Source: Dyadobacter chenhuakuii
Lineage (GTDB): Bacteria > Bacteroidota > Bacteroidia > Cytophagales > Spirosomataceae
Length of the DNA stretch: 64,000 nucleotides
Reading direction: 5' to 3'
NCBI RefSeq assembly: GCF_023821985.2
Contig: NZ_CP098805.1
Location: forward strand, 2,108,001-2,172,000
Below are positions 18,536-27,601 of this stretch, piece after piece (within the stretch, counting starts at the first letter, position 1; every line of letters starts with the position of its first letter). The position numbers and the translations under genes were made by a program. Below the pieces are notes generated by a model. That model saw only the letters and a program-made list of their open reading frames with translations, searched no databases and was not told the DNA's origin.

Positions 18536-18720
18536 AAAAATCCCGGAGGGATGTAATATTGGTAGCCGCGCCGCGGCAGAGAAATATGGGTAGTAACATT
18601 AAAATCCCGTAGGGATGAAACAACATACACGCCGTTTCATCCCTACGGGATTTTAAAATTTCAACAATCATCTTTTTGCTACCGCGCGGCGGCGGCCGAT
18701 ATTTCATCCCTACGGGATTC
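18536..18720. repeat. Complex REP-like palindromic repeat (ATCCCGTAGGGAT family)
   Basis: Four copies of a 17-20 base unit containing TCCCGTAGGGATGAAA occur in 185 bases. One variant copy (TCCCGGAGGGATG) is at 18541. A perfect 21-base inverted pair sits at 18601-18621 and 18634-18654 around a 12-base loop. A fourth copy is at 18701-18720. Between them are two GC-rich blocks (GGTAGCCGCGCCGCGGC near 18561 and GCTACCGCGCGGCGG near 18679) that are rough inverted copies of each other, so the whole element is nested-palindromic. It lies directly after the GH74-like stop codon, where it could end or stabilise the transcript. Confidence 0.75.
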
Positions 18721-18731
18721 AATCAGTATTC

Positions 18732-21700
18732 CTACCGCCTCACAACCTTCAATACAACCGCTTCCCGTGAAGAACCTACCCTGATCAGGTAAAGCCCTGC
18801 TGTTTTGCCGAGCGGCAATGTGTGACGCTCTTGGTCGGCTGGTTTTGGGATTGATTTGCTGAACAAAGAACGGCCATTCACGTCGATAACCGTTACGTTG
18901 AGAGGCAATGCATTTGCACCGGTGATGACAACCTCGGCCTGGTCGCTGCTAACGGGATTTCCCATTAGTGTGGCGGTTAGTTTGGCTGGTTCCACTTCAT
19001 TTTCGACTATTCCGAACCGGCCGTTAGTCTGCGCAGCAGGTTCCTCGCCGTACACGAGCTGTCCTTTGTAGTAAACCGTTATCTTGCTGTTTTCAGCAAA
19101 TGGCGCGGCTGCTTTGAAGGAATAGTCGTTGCTTTCATCAAATGCTGACCAATTTGACTTCGCGATCCTGTACTGAATATTGCCGGTGCTGCTTAGTGGA
19201 TACAATTTTCCGAGCGAAGGCGCACCTTTCAGTTCGAAATAGGTGTCCGCATTCACTTTCTGCTGGTTGCCAGCGAACTGGCCGCTCACGTTTGCAGCAC
19301 CCAGTGCGGCGAAGTCTATCCAATGGTTCAGACTGGCAGTGCCGTCTGATGTGAACCAGTAGCGTATCGCAAGATCAGCGTAGTCTACAGGTACATTGCC
19401 TTTGTTCTCTACTTTGATCCACGTGCTCAGCGAGGCTGGCGACGCATTGGTATTTTTGTTTTCCGAATAAACTTTCAAGTCCATAACCGACGTTGCCGTG
19501 TCGGGTTCCACGCCCCACCAGAGTTTGCCGTTGCGATACAGCGTGATGTGATCGTTGGCAACGTAGGCAGAAGCGTTTTTGAAAGAGTAGTCGTCGCTTT
19601 CCGAAAGATCGGCCCAGTTCGTGTTGGCAAATCTGGTTTGGATAGCTCCCGAATTGGCCGACGGATTCAAATTCCCCGCAGAAACATTGAAAGCGATTTC
19701 AACATAACCCAATGCGCCATTGCGCGGTTTGGTCAGTTCCACATAGTTCATAGAAACCTTGCTGTTTCCCATTTCAGCGAAATCCACCCATTTGTTAATG
19801 CCCGCAAAATTCTCGGCAGTAACCCAGTAGCGGGCAGTAAGTTCGCTGTACGGAACTGCAACGGTGCTTTCGTTGGCAATGGTTAGGTATGGTTTGATGT
19901 GATTGTTGTTCACCTGTCCATTGTCGCCATCCATGTAAAGCACTTTCAAACCGGAAGAAACGACCAGTGTCCGGCTCGATGGCTCCGCAGGACTAAACGT
20001 TTCGTTCCCACTCTGAGAAGCGGTGATTACTGTGGTTCCGGGCGCAACAACTTTGATTTTTCCATTGGCTATAAGGGCCACAGAAGTGTCTGAACTTGCA
20101 TACGTTACCGGCAAACCAGATGATGCTACTGCGCCCGGATCGAAGTCGGCATCGCCCACTGTTTTGCGCACCAAGCTATCCAGTGAAACCGTTTGTGCAA
20201 CGACCGGAGGAGCTGCTATCGTCAGACAGAAATCATCCAGTATTAGCTTTCCGCTAGGGCCGGCTTTTGATGCCCATATGCCGATCGTTACGGCATTTGC
20301 AGGTGCTAATTTGGTTACTGAATATTTGGTATAAACCGTTTTTGCCGGATCAAATGGGTGAACCTGGAACTGCGTGGTACCACTCGTAATTTTTACTCCC
20401 TGCGCATCATAGAAATCGATTCCTATCCCAGCCCACCATGGCAGGATAAATTGCGATGCGTTTGAGGGATTTGGCGTCGCTTCTACTTTGGCCCAAACCT
20501 CAAAAGTGATCTCTCTGCCTCCGGTTACCGGAATTGTTTTTCCATAATTAATGGCTCCCTGATCCGCTGTGATCACGGCACTTTTCAATCCGCTTTGCGC
20601 TGATGTACCAATGGTCGCAGCCGCTGCATTCGGGTTCCTAATCCAGTTTACAAAACCACTTTCAAAACCATTGTTGGTAAGCACACCGCATGAACCCGCG
20701 CTGACAACCGTTACCGCCGAACCGGAAGAAACACCGCCTGCATCCTGTGCTGTGGCATTAATCGTAGCATTACCGACGGCGACAGCTGTTACAATTCCGG
20801 TTGCACTTACCGTAGCGACACTTGGATTGGATGAGCTCCATACCACCGTTTTGTTGCTTGCATTGGCAGGCGCAATCGCTGCTTTAATGGAAGTTGTATC
20901 CCCCACGCCCACAGTGGCTGACGTTTTATTTAATGTAACCGATGTGATCAGAACATTGGAAACCGTCACTACACTGCTAGCGGTTTTGTTCCCATCCTGC
21001 GTAGTGACGGTAACATTTGCAGTTCCAGGGGAAACGCCGGTTAATACACCACTTTGACTCACTGAAACAATGCCCGCATCGGATGTAGACCAGGTAAGCG
21101 TTTTATCAGTAGCATTGGCGGGTTGTACAGTAGCAACAATCGTAACTGAGTTATTCACGCCAACCGAAGTTGTAGGTGTGAGCGAAACACCACTCACAGC
21201 GATATTGGAAGCAGTTATAGTCGCTGAGGCTGTTTTCTGGCTCTCATTCGTGGTAACTGTGATAGTGGCAGTGCCAGGTGATACGCCTCTCACCAGCCCT
21301 GTTCCGTCCACGCTTACAACAGAAGTATTGGAGGAGCTCCAAACGACTTTTTGATTGGTAGCAATGGCGGGTAGTATCGTAGCCGACAACCGTGTTGTGT
21401 CGCCTACACCCACAGCAGCATTGGACGGAGTTACGGCCACAGAAGCAACAGGTGTGAGTCCTACTTCGATACCACTAACGACAGGAAACTCAAAATTCGG
21501 TATAGGCCTGAAAACAACATTAAGTAATCCTGACGCATTGGAACGGACCGAAAATTCTCTTACAATACCCTTAAATCTTCCACCGGCCTGCGCGATAATA
21601 TCAAAGTTTTTAAGCAATGTGTCAGCTACACTGGTGCCGGTCACATTAAATTTCCTTTTTCCAGCAGTAACGGTTGTAGTGATCTCAGCAAAATGAATTC

Positions 21701-24629
21701 TGACTGTATACAGACTATTTGGCACCAGATTTCCATAGGAATAAATAAGCGGATGACCGCTGTGGCGCTGTGATCTGTATACATCCGCCGGAGCAGGAGA
21801 GCTGATGGCGCTCAAATCAATAGCTGTTGTTGTAGAGGTAGTCCATTGGTAGCCCGACTGCGGTGAGTCGGCAACAAAATTTCCAATCGTAGGCCCTCCG
21901 CAGTTGTTTGCAACCACGACAGTACCCACGGTCAGCACCGAGGTCGCTGTTTTTGCTGCATCTTCCGTGGTGACGGTAATGGTGGTTGTACCCAGCTTTA
22001 AGCCGGTTACCAAGCCACTGGAATTTATCCTGGCAACCGTTGTATCCGACGAAGCCCAGCTTACCTTTTTATTGGTTGCGATGGCAGGAAGGACAGTTGC
22101 AGTCAGATTTCGGCTCGTGCCTAATCCTATGTTGATGGCCGGGTCAAGGGTAACACTCGTCACACCGGTGGTAGGCGTAACTTTGATGCTGCTTTGGGCC
22201 GTTTTTCCACCATCCTGCGTCGTTACCGTAATGGTAGCAACGCCGGGAGCGACTCCGGTAACCAATCCTGTTGCATTCACAGTTGCAATGGCCTCGTCAG
22301 ATGATGCCCAGCTGATGGCATTATTGGTGGGATAAGTCGGGGTAAGTGCAGCTTTTAATTGTTTTGTAAAACCAACAATGACAGAGTCAGCAGCTGGTGT
22401 TACGGCCACAGAAACAACCGGGCCGCCTGCGGGCTCACCCACAAAAATGCCATTGCCGCCAATGCCCAAATACACTCTTCCATGCAAATCAGCAGCCATA
22501 TTACTCACAATACCCGGAACCGGGTTAGCGATCGTTGTCCAGGTAACACCATTATCATCGGACCGGAAAACACCATACGAAACGCCATTGATCCCTGTGC
22601 CTTCCGAACTTACAAAGATCACTGGACTGGCAGATGCAGTTGTATCTGCCTTGCCAACCGCAACCCATTTCGGCTTTTTGATCACATCCGGATTGATTTT
22701 GGTAAAGCTCTGGCCAGCATCTGTGGAATGGAACAGGCCGTCACCGGAGAACGAAATCCAGATATCTCCTTCCACGCCCGGTGTAGTTTCCACACTCATT
22801 TGCGCCACATTTCCAACATTAGGCAGATTGCTTGCCGCAGTCGGCGCAAAATTGACCCCTCCATCGGTGCTCTTGTAAATCTTACCATTGGCATAAATGT
22901 AAAAGACATTACCATTCACTTTATCAGCGGCTAATGGCTGCATTCCTGCCCAGATCTGGTAAATATCACCAGGCTTTAAAACCGCATTAGGAACACCATT
23001 GCAGGCTGTCCAAGTGGTACCCAGGTTGTCGGAATAATAAGTGAGCCCGCCCTGCGTAACCCAGACCATTTTGCGGCTGGTCGCAGAAACTGCGATCCTG
23101 CCTCTTGCTCCCGGAATCGAAGGAAATTTCACATAAGATCCCCCGCCATTGGTCGAATAGCCTCCTATTCCCGTACCATTCCAGCCATCGCTTCCTACCC
23201 GTGCTATAAAATTGGGATCTGAATACTGAATGGCGCCTCCGGATGTATTGCAACCGGTTTGGGTTGCAAACCAGGCGGATATTCCTTTCAAAGGTGGTGA
23301 ATCCAGCGATTTGTGGTCGAAACCACCTACGTCGCCTGTTGTCGAAACCAAATAATTGGGGCCCGACGGCGGGCAGACCATTGGGCCGGCTACGACAATT
23401 TCTTCCAGTCCGTTATCGCGCAATTTCCAGGTTACCCGGCTTGCCCACACATTGGTCGTCTGGCCCACATCGAGCATATCCGAAAACCAGACGTGACCTG
23501 CATTAAAAGGATCCCAGGCAAAACCATTGACATTATGGCCGATATTTCCATTCGCTCCATCTCCGGCTGAATGCGGCGCTTCCGAGACATCGCGGGTTGC
23601 CGGTGCCATCGACGTCCAGCTACCCTGGCTCCCACCCGAAGTGCTGCGGTAAGCCACATCATGGTTCCACGTACTCGTTGTTGATACGATCACTTCGTTG
23701 CTATTGGACGGGTTGACGCCCACGCCGCTAAACTCCTTGCCAGCCACCGGTGTGATATCGATCCAGCTGCTTCCATTCCATTTATGCAAAGAATGCCCAC
23801 CTGATGGACGGTAATCGGCTTTCGGCAGCCGGCTTACGAAAAAGGTACCGTCGTTGCTGATGCTCGCACGACGCGGTTCGGCCGGACTTCCAGGCATTAA
23901 GGCAAAGGTATTTCCTCCGTCCGTACTGCGGTATACGCCGGCCTTGCCACCCAGGAAAATGTTCCGGGTCACGCCATTGACTACTCCACCGCTTTTGTCA
24001 AAAAAGATAAATCTGCCTGATACCGAATCCGGCAAAGTAGTATTCACTTTCGTCCATGACCCTACTGCGCCCGCGGCTGTACTTTTGTGGGTACCATTTG
24101 CCCGGCTTGTTACATATACTACATTACTGTTGTTTGGGTCAACAGCGATGCGGTCTGTGTAAGTCTGGTCACTATTTGGCAAAACTGTTATGCGAAGCTG
24201 GCAGTCGGTCCAGGTATTGCCCCTGTCCACCGACTTCATGACCGTTCCCGGCGAAGTGCCACCTCCCGGCACCGTGCCCATGCCCGTCTGATGTGTTGCG
24301 TAAAGAATGTTACCCGTTACGTCGCTGGGGTCAAAAGCAATATCACCGCTCTTGGCGGCAGCTTCCCAGTTCCAGTAGGTGGTCGGAATCTTACCGGACC
24401 ACATCATATCCTCCCATTTCTGGGCGGCGTGGTTCCAGCGGTAAGGTGTGCCTACGTCCGTGGTGATAAAGTAAAGATTAGGCACTTTGGGATGCGCTTT
24501 GATACTGGTTACATTACCTCCGCCGCCAATTCTAACCGGTTTCCAGTTGTAGGTCTGTGCTTTTGCGACAAAATTCAGGGCTCCTGTCAGTGCAATCAAC
24601 AGCAGCAGCATTCGGAATAATCCTTTCAT
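18732..24629 (-). CDS. Secreted multimodular GH74-like glycanase with CBM3 and T9SS sorting domain
   Basis: A 1965-residue exported enzyme. The signal peptide ends near Ala24. Residues 25-735 are a GH74-type double propeller with repeated Asp-box-like STDGG segments. The WKPVRIGGGGNVTS start, TDVGTPYRW (candidate catalytic Asp58) and TGDVGGFDH match the two conserved GH74 acid regions. Then come two Big2 Ig-like domains (about 738-905), a malectin-like domain (905-1060), three more Big2 domains (to 1310), a CBM4/9-like module (1314-1470), another Ig-like domain, two CBM3-like modules (1560-1710 and 1716-1870) and a C-terminal T9SS type A sorting domain. It should be displayed or released outside the cell and cut xyloglucan or a related beta-glucan while bound to cellulose. 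The substrate is inferred from the family. Confidence 0.88.
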   Translation of the reverse strand: MKGLFRMLLLLIALTGALNFVAKAQTYNWKPVRIGGGGNVTSIKAHPKVPNLYFITTDVGTPYRWNHAAQKWEDMMWSGKIPTTYWNWEAAAKSGDIAFDPSDVTGNILYATHQTGMGTVPGGGTSPGTVMKSVDRGNTWTDCQLRITVLPNSDQTYTDRIAVDPNNSNVVYVTSRANGTHKSTAAGAVGSWTKVNTTLPDSVSGRFIFFDKSGGVVNGVTRNIFLGGKAGVYRSTDGGNTFALMPGSPAEPRRASISNDGTFFVSRLPKADYRPSGGHSLHKWNGSSWIDITPVAGKEFSGVGVNPSNSNEVIVSTTSTWNHDVAYRSTSGGSQGSWTSMAPATRDVSEAPHSAGDGANGNIGHNVNGFAWDPFNAGHVWFSDMLDVGQTTNVWASRVTWKLRDNGLEEIVVAGPMVCPPSGPNYLVSTTGDVGGFDHKSLDSPPLKGISAWFATQTGCNTSGGAIQYSDPNFIARVGSDGWNGTGIGGYSTNGGGSYVKFPSIPGARGRIAVSATSRKMVWVTQGGLTYYSDNLGTTWTACNGVPNAVLKPGDIYQIWAGMQPLAADKVNGNVFYIYANGKIYKSTDGGVNFAPTAASNLPNVGNVAQMSVETTPGVEGDIWISFSGDGLFHSTDAGQSFTKINPDVIKKPKWVAVGKADTTASASPVIFVSSEGTGINGVSYGVFRSDDNGVTWTTIANPVPGIVSNMAADLHGRVYLGIGGNGIFVGEPAGGPVVSVAVTPAADSVIVGFTKQLKAALTPTYPTNNAISWASSDEAIATVNATGLVTGVAPGVATITVTTQDGGKTAQSSIKVTPTTGVTSVTLDPAINIGLGTSRNLTATVLPAIATNKKVSWASSDTTVARINSSGLVTGLKLGTTTITVTTEDAAKTATSVLTVGTVVVANNCGGPTIGNFVADSPQSGYQWTTSTTTAIDLSAISSPAPADVYRSQRHSGHPLIYSYGNLVPNSLYTVRIHFAEITTTVTAGKRKFNVTGTSVADTLLKNFDIIAQAGGRFKGIVREFSVRSNASGLLNVVFRPIPNFEFPVVSGIEVGLTPVASVAVTPSNAAVGVGDTTRLSATILPAIATNQKVVWSSSNTSVVSVDGTGLVRGVSPGTATITVTTNESQKTASATITASNIAVSGVSLTPTTSVGVNNSVTIVATVQPANATDKTLTWSTSDAGIVSVSQSGVLTGVSPGTANVTVTTQDGNKTASSVVTVSNVLITSVTLNKTSATVGVGDTTSIKAAIAPANASNKTVVWSSSNPSVATVSATGIVTAVAVGNATINATAQDAGGVSSGSAVTVVSAGSCGVLTNNGFESGFVNWIRNPNAAAATIGTSAQSGLKSAVITADQGAINYGKTIPVTGGREITFEVWAKVEATPNPSNASQFILPWWAGIGIDFYDAQGVKITSGTTQFQVHPFDPAKTVYTKYSVTKLAPANAVTIGIWASKAGPSGKLILDDFCLTIAAPPVVAQTVSLDSLVRKTVGDADFDPGAVASSGLPVTYASSDTSVALIANGKIKVVAPGTTVITASQSGNETFSPAEPSSRTLVVSSGLKVLYMDGDNGQVNNNHIKPYLTIANESTVAVPYSELTARYWVTAENFAGINKWVDFAEMGNSKVSMNYVELTKPRNGALGYVEIAFNVSAGNLNPSANSGAIQTRFANTNWADLSESDDYSFKNASAYVANDHITLYRNGKLWWGVEPDTATSVMDLKVYSENKNTNASPASLSTWIKVENKGNVPVDYADLAIRYWFTSDGTASLNHWIDFAALGAANVSGQFAGNQQKVNADTYFELKGAPSLGKLYPLSSTGNIQYRIAKSNWSAFDESNDYSFKAAAPFAENSKITVYYKGQLVYGEEPAAQTNGRFGIVENEVEPAKLTATLMGNPVSSDQAEVVITGANALPLNVTVIDVNGRSLFSKSIPKPADQERHTLPLGKTAGLYLIRVGSSREAVVLKVVRR

Positions 24630-24670
24630 ACTTGAAGATTTTGGTAAGAAGTAGTTTTTGACATCTTCGT

Positions 24671-24701
24671 ACAGACAAGTAGGTCAGGAAAATCCCCATA
24701 C
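24671..24701 (-). promoter_or_regulatory. Putative ECF sigma promoter before the GH74-like gene
   Basis: Read on the minus strand: GTATGGGGAT, 13 bases, TTGTCTGT, with a run of A residues some ten bases further upstream. The first block and the spacing match the copy before the sigma gene exactly, and the leader to the start codon is again 41 bases. This ties the secreted enzyme to the sigma factor of the same locus. Confidence 0.65.
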
Positions 24702-24762
24702 ACTAAACTTATTTTTTTACCATTAAAGCTATGAATATTATTAAATCAATGAGGTGCGCATA

Positions 24763-25083
24763 CTAGGTGCCTGATATCATTTTGTAGTATATAAAATCAG
24801 TCATCGGAGGCTGAATGCCAATGCTTCGAAGTTCAGTAGCAATTTGTCCTCTATGATAAGTGGAATGAGTAATGATTTGAAAGAATATTTCCTGAACGGA
24901 GTGGGTAAAGGTGGTACCGGAACCAGTTTTATAAGTAACGGGCTGCTGAGTGCTAAAGCGTTCGAGTGCCGCCAATGTCGCTTCGCTATTTGCCCGGTCG
25001 ATTTCAAGCAGTGTCTTTATTAAACGTATCCATTCGAATGTGTTGGCTATGAAATAAATACAAATGAACATCATTGAACGCAT
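24763..25083 (-). pseudogene. Truncated DinB-family protein
   Basis: A 106-codon frame that matches the C-terminal two thirds of DinB-superfamily proteins: ANTFEWIRLIKTLLEID, then VQEIFFQIITHSTYHRGQIATELRSIG, with the conserved HxxxH pair. Full members have about 150-170 residues and another metal-binding histidine near the start of this region, which here reads YFIANTFEW. The first 40-50 residues are absent, and only 32 bases separate it from the divergent deacetylase gene. A truncated remnant is the best reading. A very short active form cannot be excluded. Confidence 0.6.
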
Positions 25084-25115
25084 ATTTTTAATTTTATACT
25101 AAACCTGAGCCCCTC

Positions 25116-26051
25116 ATGAAATTGCATATACTGCTGCTACTAATTATTCTTCAATCTTTTGCAAAACAAGTCTTCGCTCAAAAGCAAATTGCCATTACCA
25201 TTGACGACTTGCCAACGGTCAGCAGAATCATGAATACCGATGCCTTGAGAGCGGAATTGACAGATCAGCTGTTAGGCCATTTGAAACAACATAAAGTCCA
25301 GGCGACGGGGTATGTCATCGGGGAGAAACTTGTTAAAGACGGAAAAATCATTCCCGCCCAATACGGTTTACTAAGAAAATGGCTGAAAGCCGGCCATTCA
25401 CTCGGAAACCACACTTTCGGACACTTAGGCATCAACAATATTTCGGCAGCCGCCTATGAAGCGGATGTGCTCGGTGCCGATACACTGCTTCGAGGTTTTC
25501 TCCATAAAGAAGGCGCTGAACTCAAATATTTCCGGCACCCTTATCTCCACAGAGGAAATACGGCTGAGAAACGGGATTCGCTGGAAATGATACTGGCCAA
25601 ACACAAATACATCCAGGCACCCGTGACGGTCGATAACGACGAATACCTTTTTGCCGCTGCCTTTGACAAGGCGATGGGCGGCAAAAACCAGCTCCTGGCC
25701 GATTCTATCTCGAAGACATATGTCAACTATATGATGGATTATGTCCATTACTATGAGTCCCAGGCCGACTCGCTGTTCCACCGGCGCATTCCGCACATTC
25801 TGCTGATGCATGCTAACCTGCTCAATAGCAAAGCACTTGGCCAGTTGCTTTCCAGACTAGAAGCGGATGGCTATCAGTTTGTCACGCTTCAAAAAGCGCT
25901 GGAAGATCCTTGTTATCTCACGGAGGATCAATATATCGACAAGCGAGGCATTTCCTGGATTCACCGCTGGGCTATTACCATCGGTAAGAAAGGGGCATTC
26001 TTCAAAGGCGAGCCGACAGTTCCAAAATTCGTCTCTGATCTGATGCAATGA
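25116..26051 (+). CDS. Polysaccharide deacetylase (NodB/CE4 fold)
   Basis: A 311-residue exported protein with a signal peptide ending at VFAQ. The NodB motifs are visible: ITIDDLP (the first Asp pair), HSLGNHTFGHLG (metal-binding histidines), FRHPYLH (catalytic arginine loop) and a late LLMHANLLNS. It should remove acyl groups from a cell-wall or extracellular sugar. The region between the third and fourth motifs is long and helical, as in CE4 relatives common in Bacteroidota. It is followed after about 50 bases by an M20 amidohydrolase on the same strand. Confidence 0.85.
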   Translation: MKLHILLLLIILQSFAKQVFAQKQIAITIDDLPTVSRIMNTDALRAELTDQLLGHLKQHKVQATGYVIGEKLVKDGKIIPAQYGLLRKWLKAGHSLGNHTFGHLGINNISAAAYEADVLGADTLLRGFLHKEGAELKYFRHPYLHRGNTAEKRDSLEMILAKHKYIQAPVTVDNDEYLFAAAFDKAMGGKNQLLADSISKTYVNYMMDYVHYYESQADSLFHRRIPHILLMHANLLNSKALGQLLSRLEADGYQFVTLQKALEDPCYLTEDQYIDKRGISWIHRWAITIGKKGAFFKGEPTVPKFVSDLMQ

Positions 26052-26102
26052 TGTAAGCCCGAGCGGATCCTAAGAGTTCACTCCAGAAGCAGTCAAACAG
26101 TT

Positions 26103-27527
26103 ATGGCAATGTTTAACAAGTTCAGTGTAACGCAGCAAACGATTATGGGCAAATCAGCAAACGGAAACAGCAAGAGCTTAGCTAAGCTCATCCCCCTTCT
26201 GATACTTATTTACATATCACTGACGGCCAGCGGGCAAACTAGTAAGCTAACTAAGGCAAATTCATCAGCGCTAACTGCAATTGAAAGCAAGATTCGCGAC
26301 AAAACGATGGCCATCGAGTCCAAGTTGATCGGCTGGCGCCGGGATATACACCAAAATCCAGAACTGGGAGATCAGGAAGAACGCACTTCAAAACTGGTTG
26401 CAGAACACCTCCGCGCTCTGGGAATTAAAGTGCAGACAGGAGTGGGCGGCACAGGGGTTGTAGGCATATTGAAAGGCGGGAAGCCAGGAAAGTTGGTTGC
26501 CCTGCGGGCAGATATGGATGCCTTGGCCGTTAAGGAGCCCGCCGGATTACCATTCGCTTCAAAGTCCACAGCCCAAATAAGCGGAAAGACTGAATACCTG
26601 ATGCATGCTTGTGGGCACGACGCACATACGGCTATGCTAATGGCCGTAGCCGAAGTGCTTGCAAGCATGAAAAGTGAGCTGACAGGTTCAGTAATGTTCA
26701 TATTCCAGCCCGCCGAAGAAGGCTCAAGCGTTGTGGAGCCAGGGTCGGGTAAAAGCTGGGGCGCCAAACGGATGCTTGAAGACGGCATGTTTAAGAAAAA
26801 CAAACCAGATGCAGTATTCGCGCTACACGTTCACCCCGGCAAATCAGGACAGATTGATTACAAAAGTGGACCTGCCACAGCCAGCAGCGACGTGCTGAAC
26901 ATTACTGTCAGCGGGCAGCAGGGCCATGGAGGCATGCCATGGAACACAGTTGACCCGGTAGTAGCCTCGGCATATGTAGTTGCCGGCTTACAATCCGTTG
27001 TCAGTCGACGCGCTGACCTGACAAAGTCGCCAGCCGTTGTTTCAGTGGGGATGATCCATGGCGGGTCCAGCCAGAATGTGATCCCGGATACGGTTAAAAT
27101 GGTTGGCACCATCCGTTCATATGACCCTGAGGCACGCAAGCAACTTCATGCTGATATTAAGCAGGCTGCTGAGCACATTGCGGAAGGAACCTATGCGAAG
27201 GCGCAGGTTGACATTTTGCCTATGTATGATGTCACAGATAACAATGATGCCCTGGCTCAACAGATGCTGCCCGTACTGAAGCGCGCTGCCGAAGCGGGCG
27301 TGATACCCGGGTCGTTGCAGGGGGCTTCGGAAGACTTTTCTTACTTTGCCAAAGAAGTGCCGGGTCTGTATATTTTTCTTGGTGTCACGCCCGATGGTGA
27401 GGATCCTGCCAAAGCTGCCCCAAACCATAATCCCAAATTCTTTGTCGATGAAAAAGCATTGGTAGTAGGCACAAGGGCAATGGCGGCAATGGCCGTTAAC
27501 TTTTTAATGAGCAGATCGCCCAACTAA
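26103..27527 (+). CDS. M20D family amidohydrolase (N-acyl amino acid / hippurate hydrolase type)
   Basis: A 474-residue protein, or 460 if translation starts at 26145 (MGKSANGNSKSL), which gives a better placed signal peptide ending at TASGQ. The catalytic core shows RRDIHQNPELG, ALRADMDALAV, HACGHDAHTAML and FQPAEEG, the di-metal and catalytic-glutamate motifs of the M20D group. The dimerisation insert follows, then GASEDFSYFAKEVPG with a final conserved histidine in PNHNPKFFVDE. It should hydrolyse N-acylated amino acids or similar amides, here outside the cytoplasm. The exact substrate is unknown. Confidence 0.88.
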   Translation: MAMFNKFSVTQQTIMGKSANGNSKSLAKLIPLLILIYISLTASGQTSKLTKANSSALTAIESKIRDKTMAIESKLIGWRRDIHQNPELGDQEERTSKLVAEHLRALGIKVQTGVGGTGVVGILKGGKPGKLVALRADMDALAVKEPAGLPFASKSTAQISGKTEYLMHACGHDAHTAMLMAVAEVLASMKSELTGSVMFIFQPAEEGSSVVEPGSGKSWGAKRMLEDGMFKKNKPDAVFALHVHPGKSGQIDYKSGPATASSDVLNITVSGQQGHGGMPWNTVDPVVASAYVVAGLQSVVSRRADLTKSPAVVSVGMIHGGSSQNVIPDTVKMVGTIRSYDPEARKQLHADIKQAAEHIAEGTYAKAQVDILPMYDVTDNNDALAQQMLPVLKRAAEAGVIPGSLQGASEDFSYFAKEVPGLYIFLGVTPDGEDPAKAAPNHNPKFFVDEKALVVGTRAMAAMAVNFLMSRSPN

Positions 27528-27601
27528 CGATTGCCCGGCGCAGGATATTTTACGGCAAAAAGTGCCGGACAATGTCAGGATATTGGTCAATATATATGGC
27601 T

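Noticed and set aside
18536-18720. Possible CRISPR array
   Set aside because: Units are palindromic, in both orientations and irregularly spaced; no cas genes nearby.
20569-21696. Long plus-strand frames opposite the GH74-like gene, rich in Thr, Val, Ala
   Set aside because: They mirror the Ser/Thr/Val-rich Ig-like repeats of the minus-strand gene; composition artefact with no family features.
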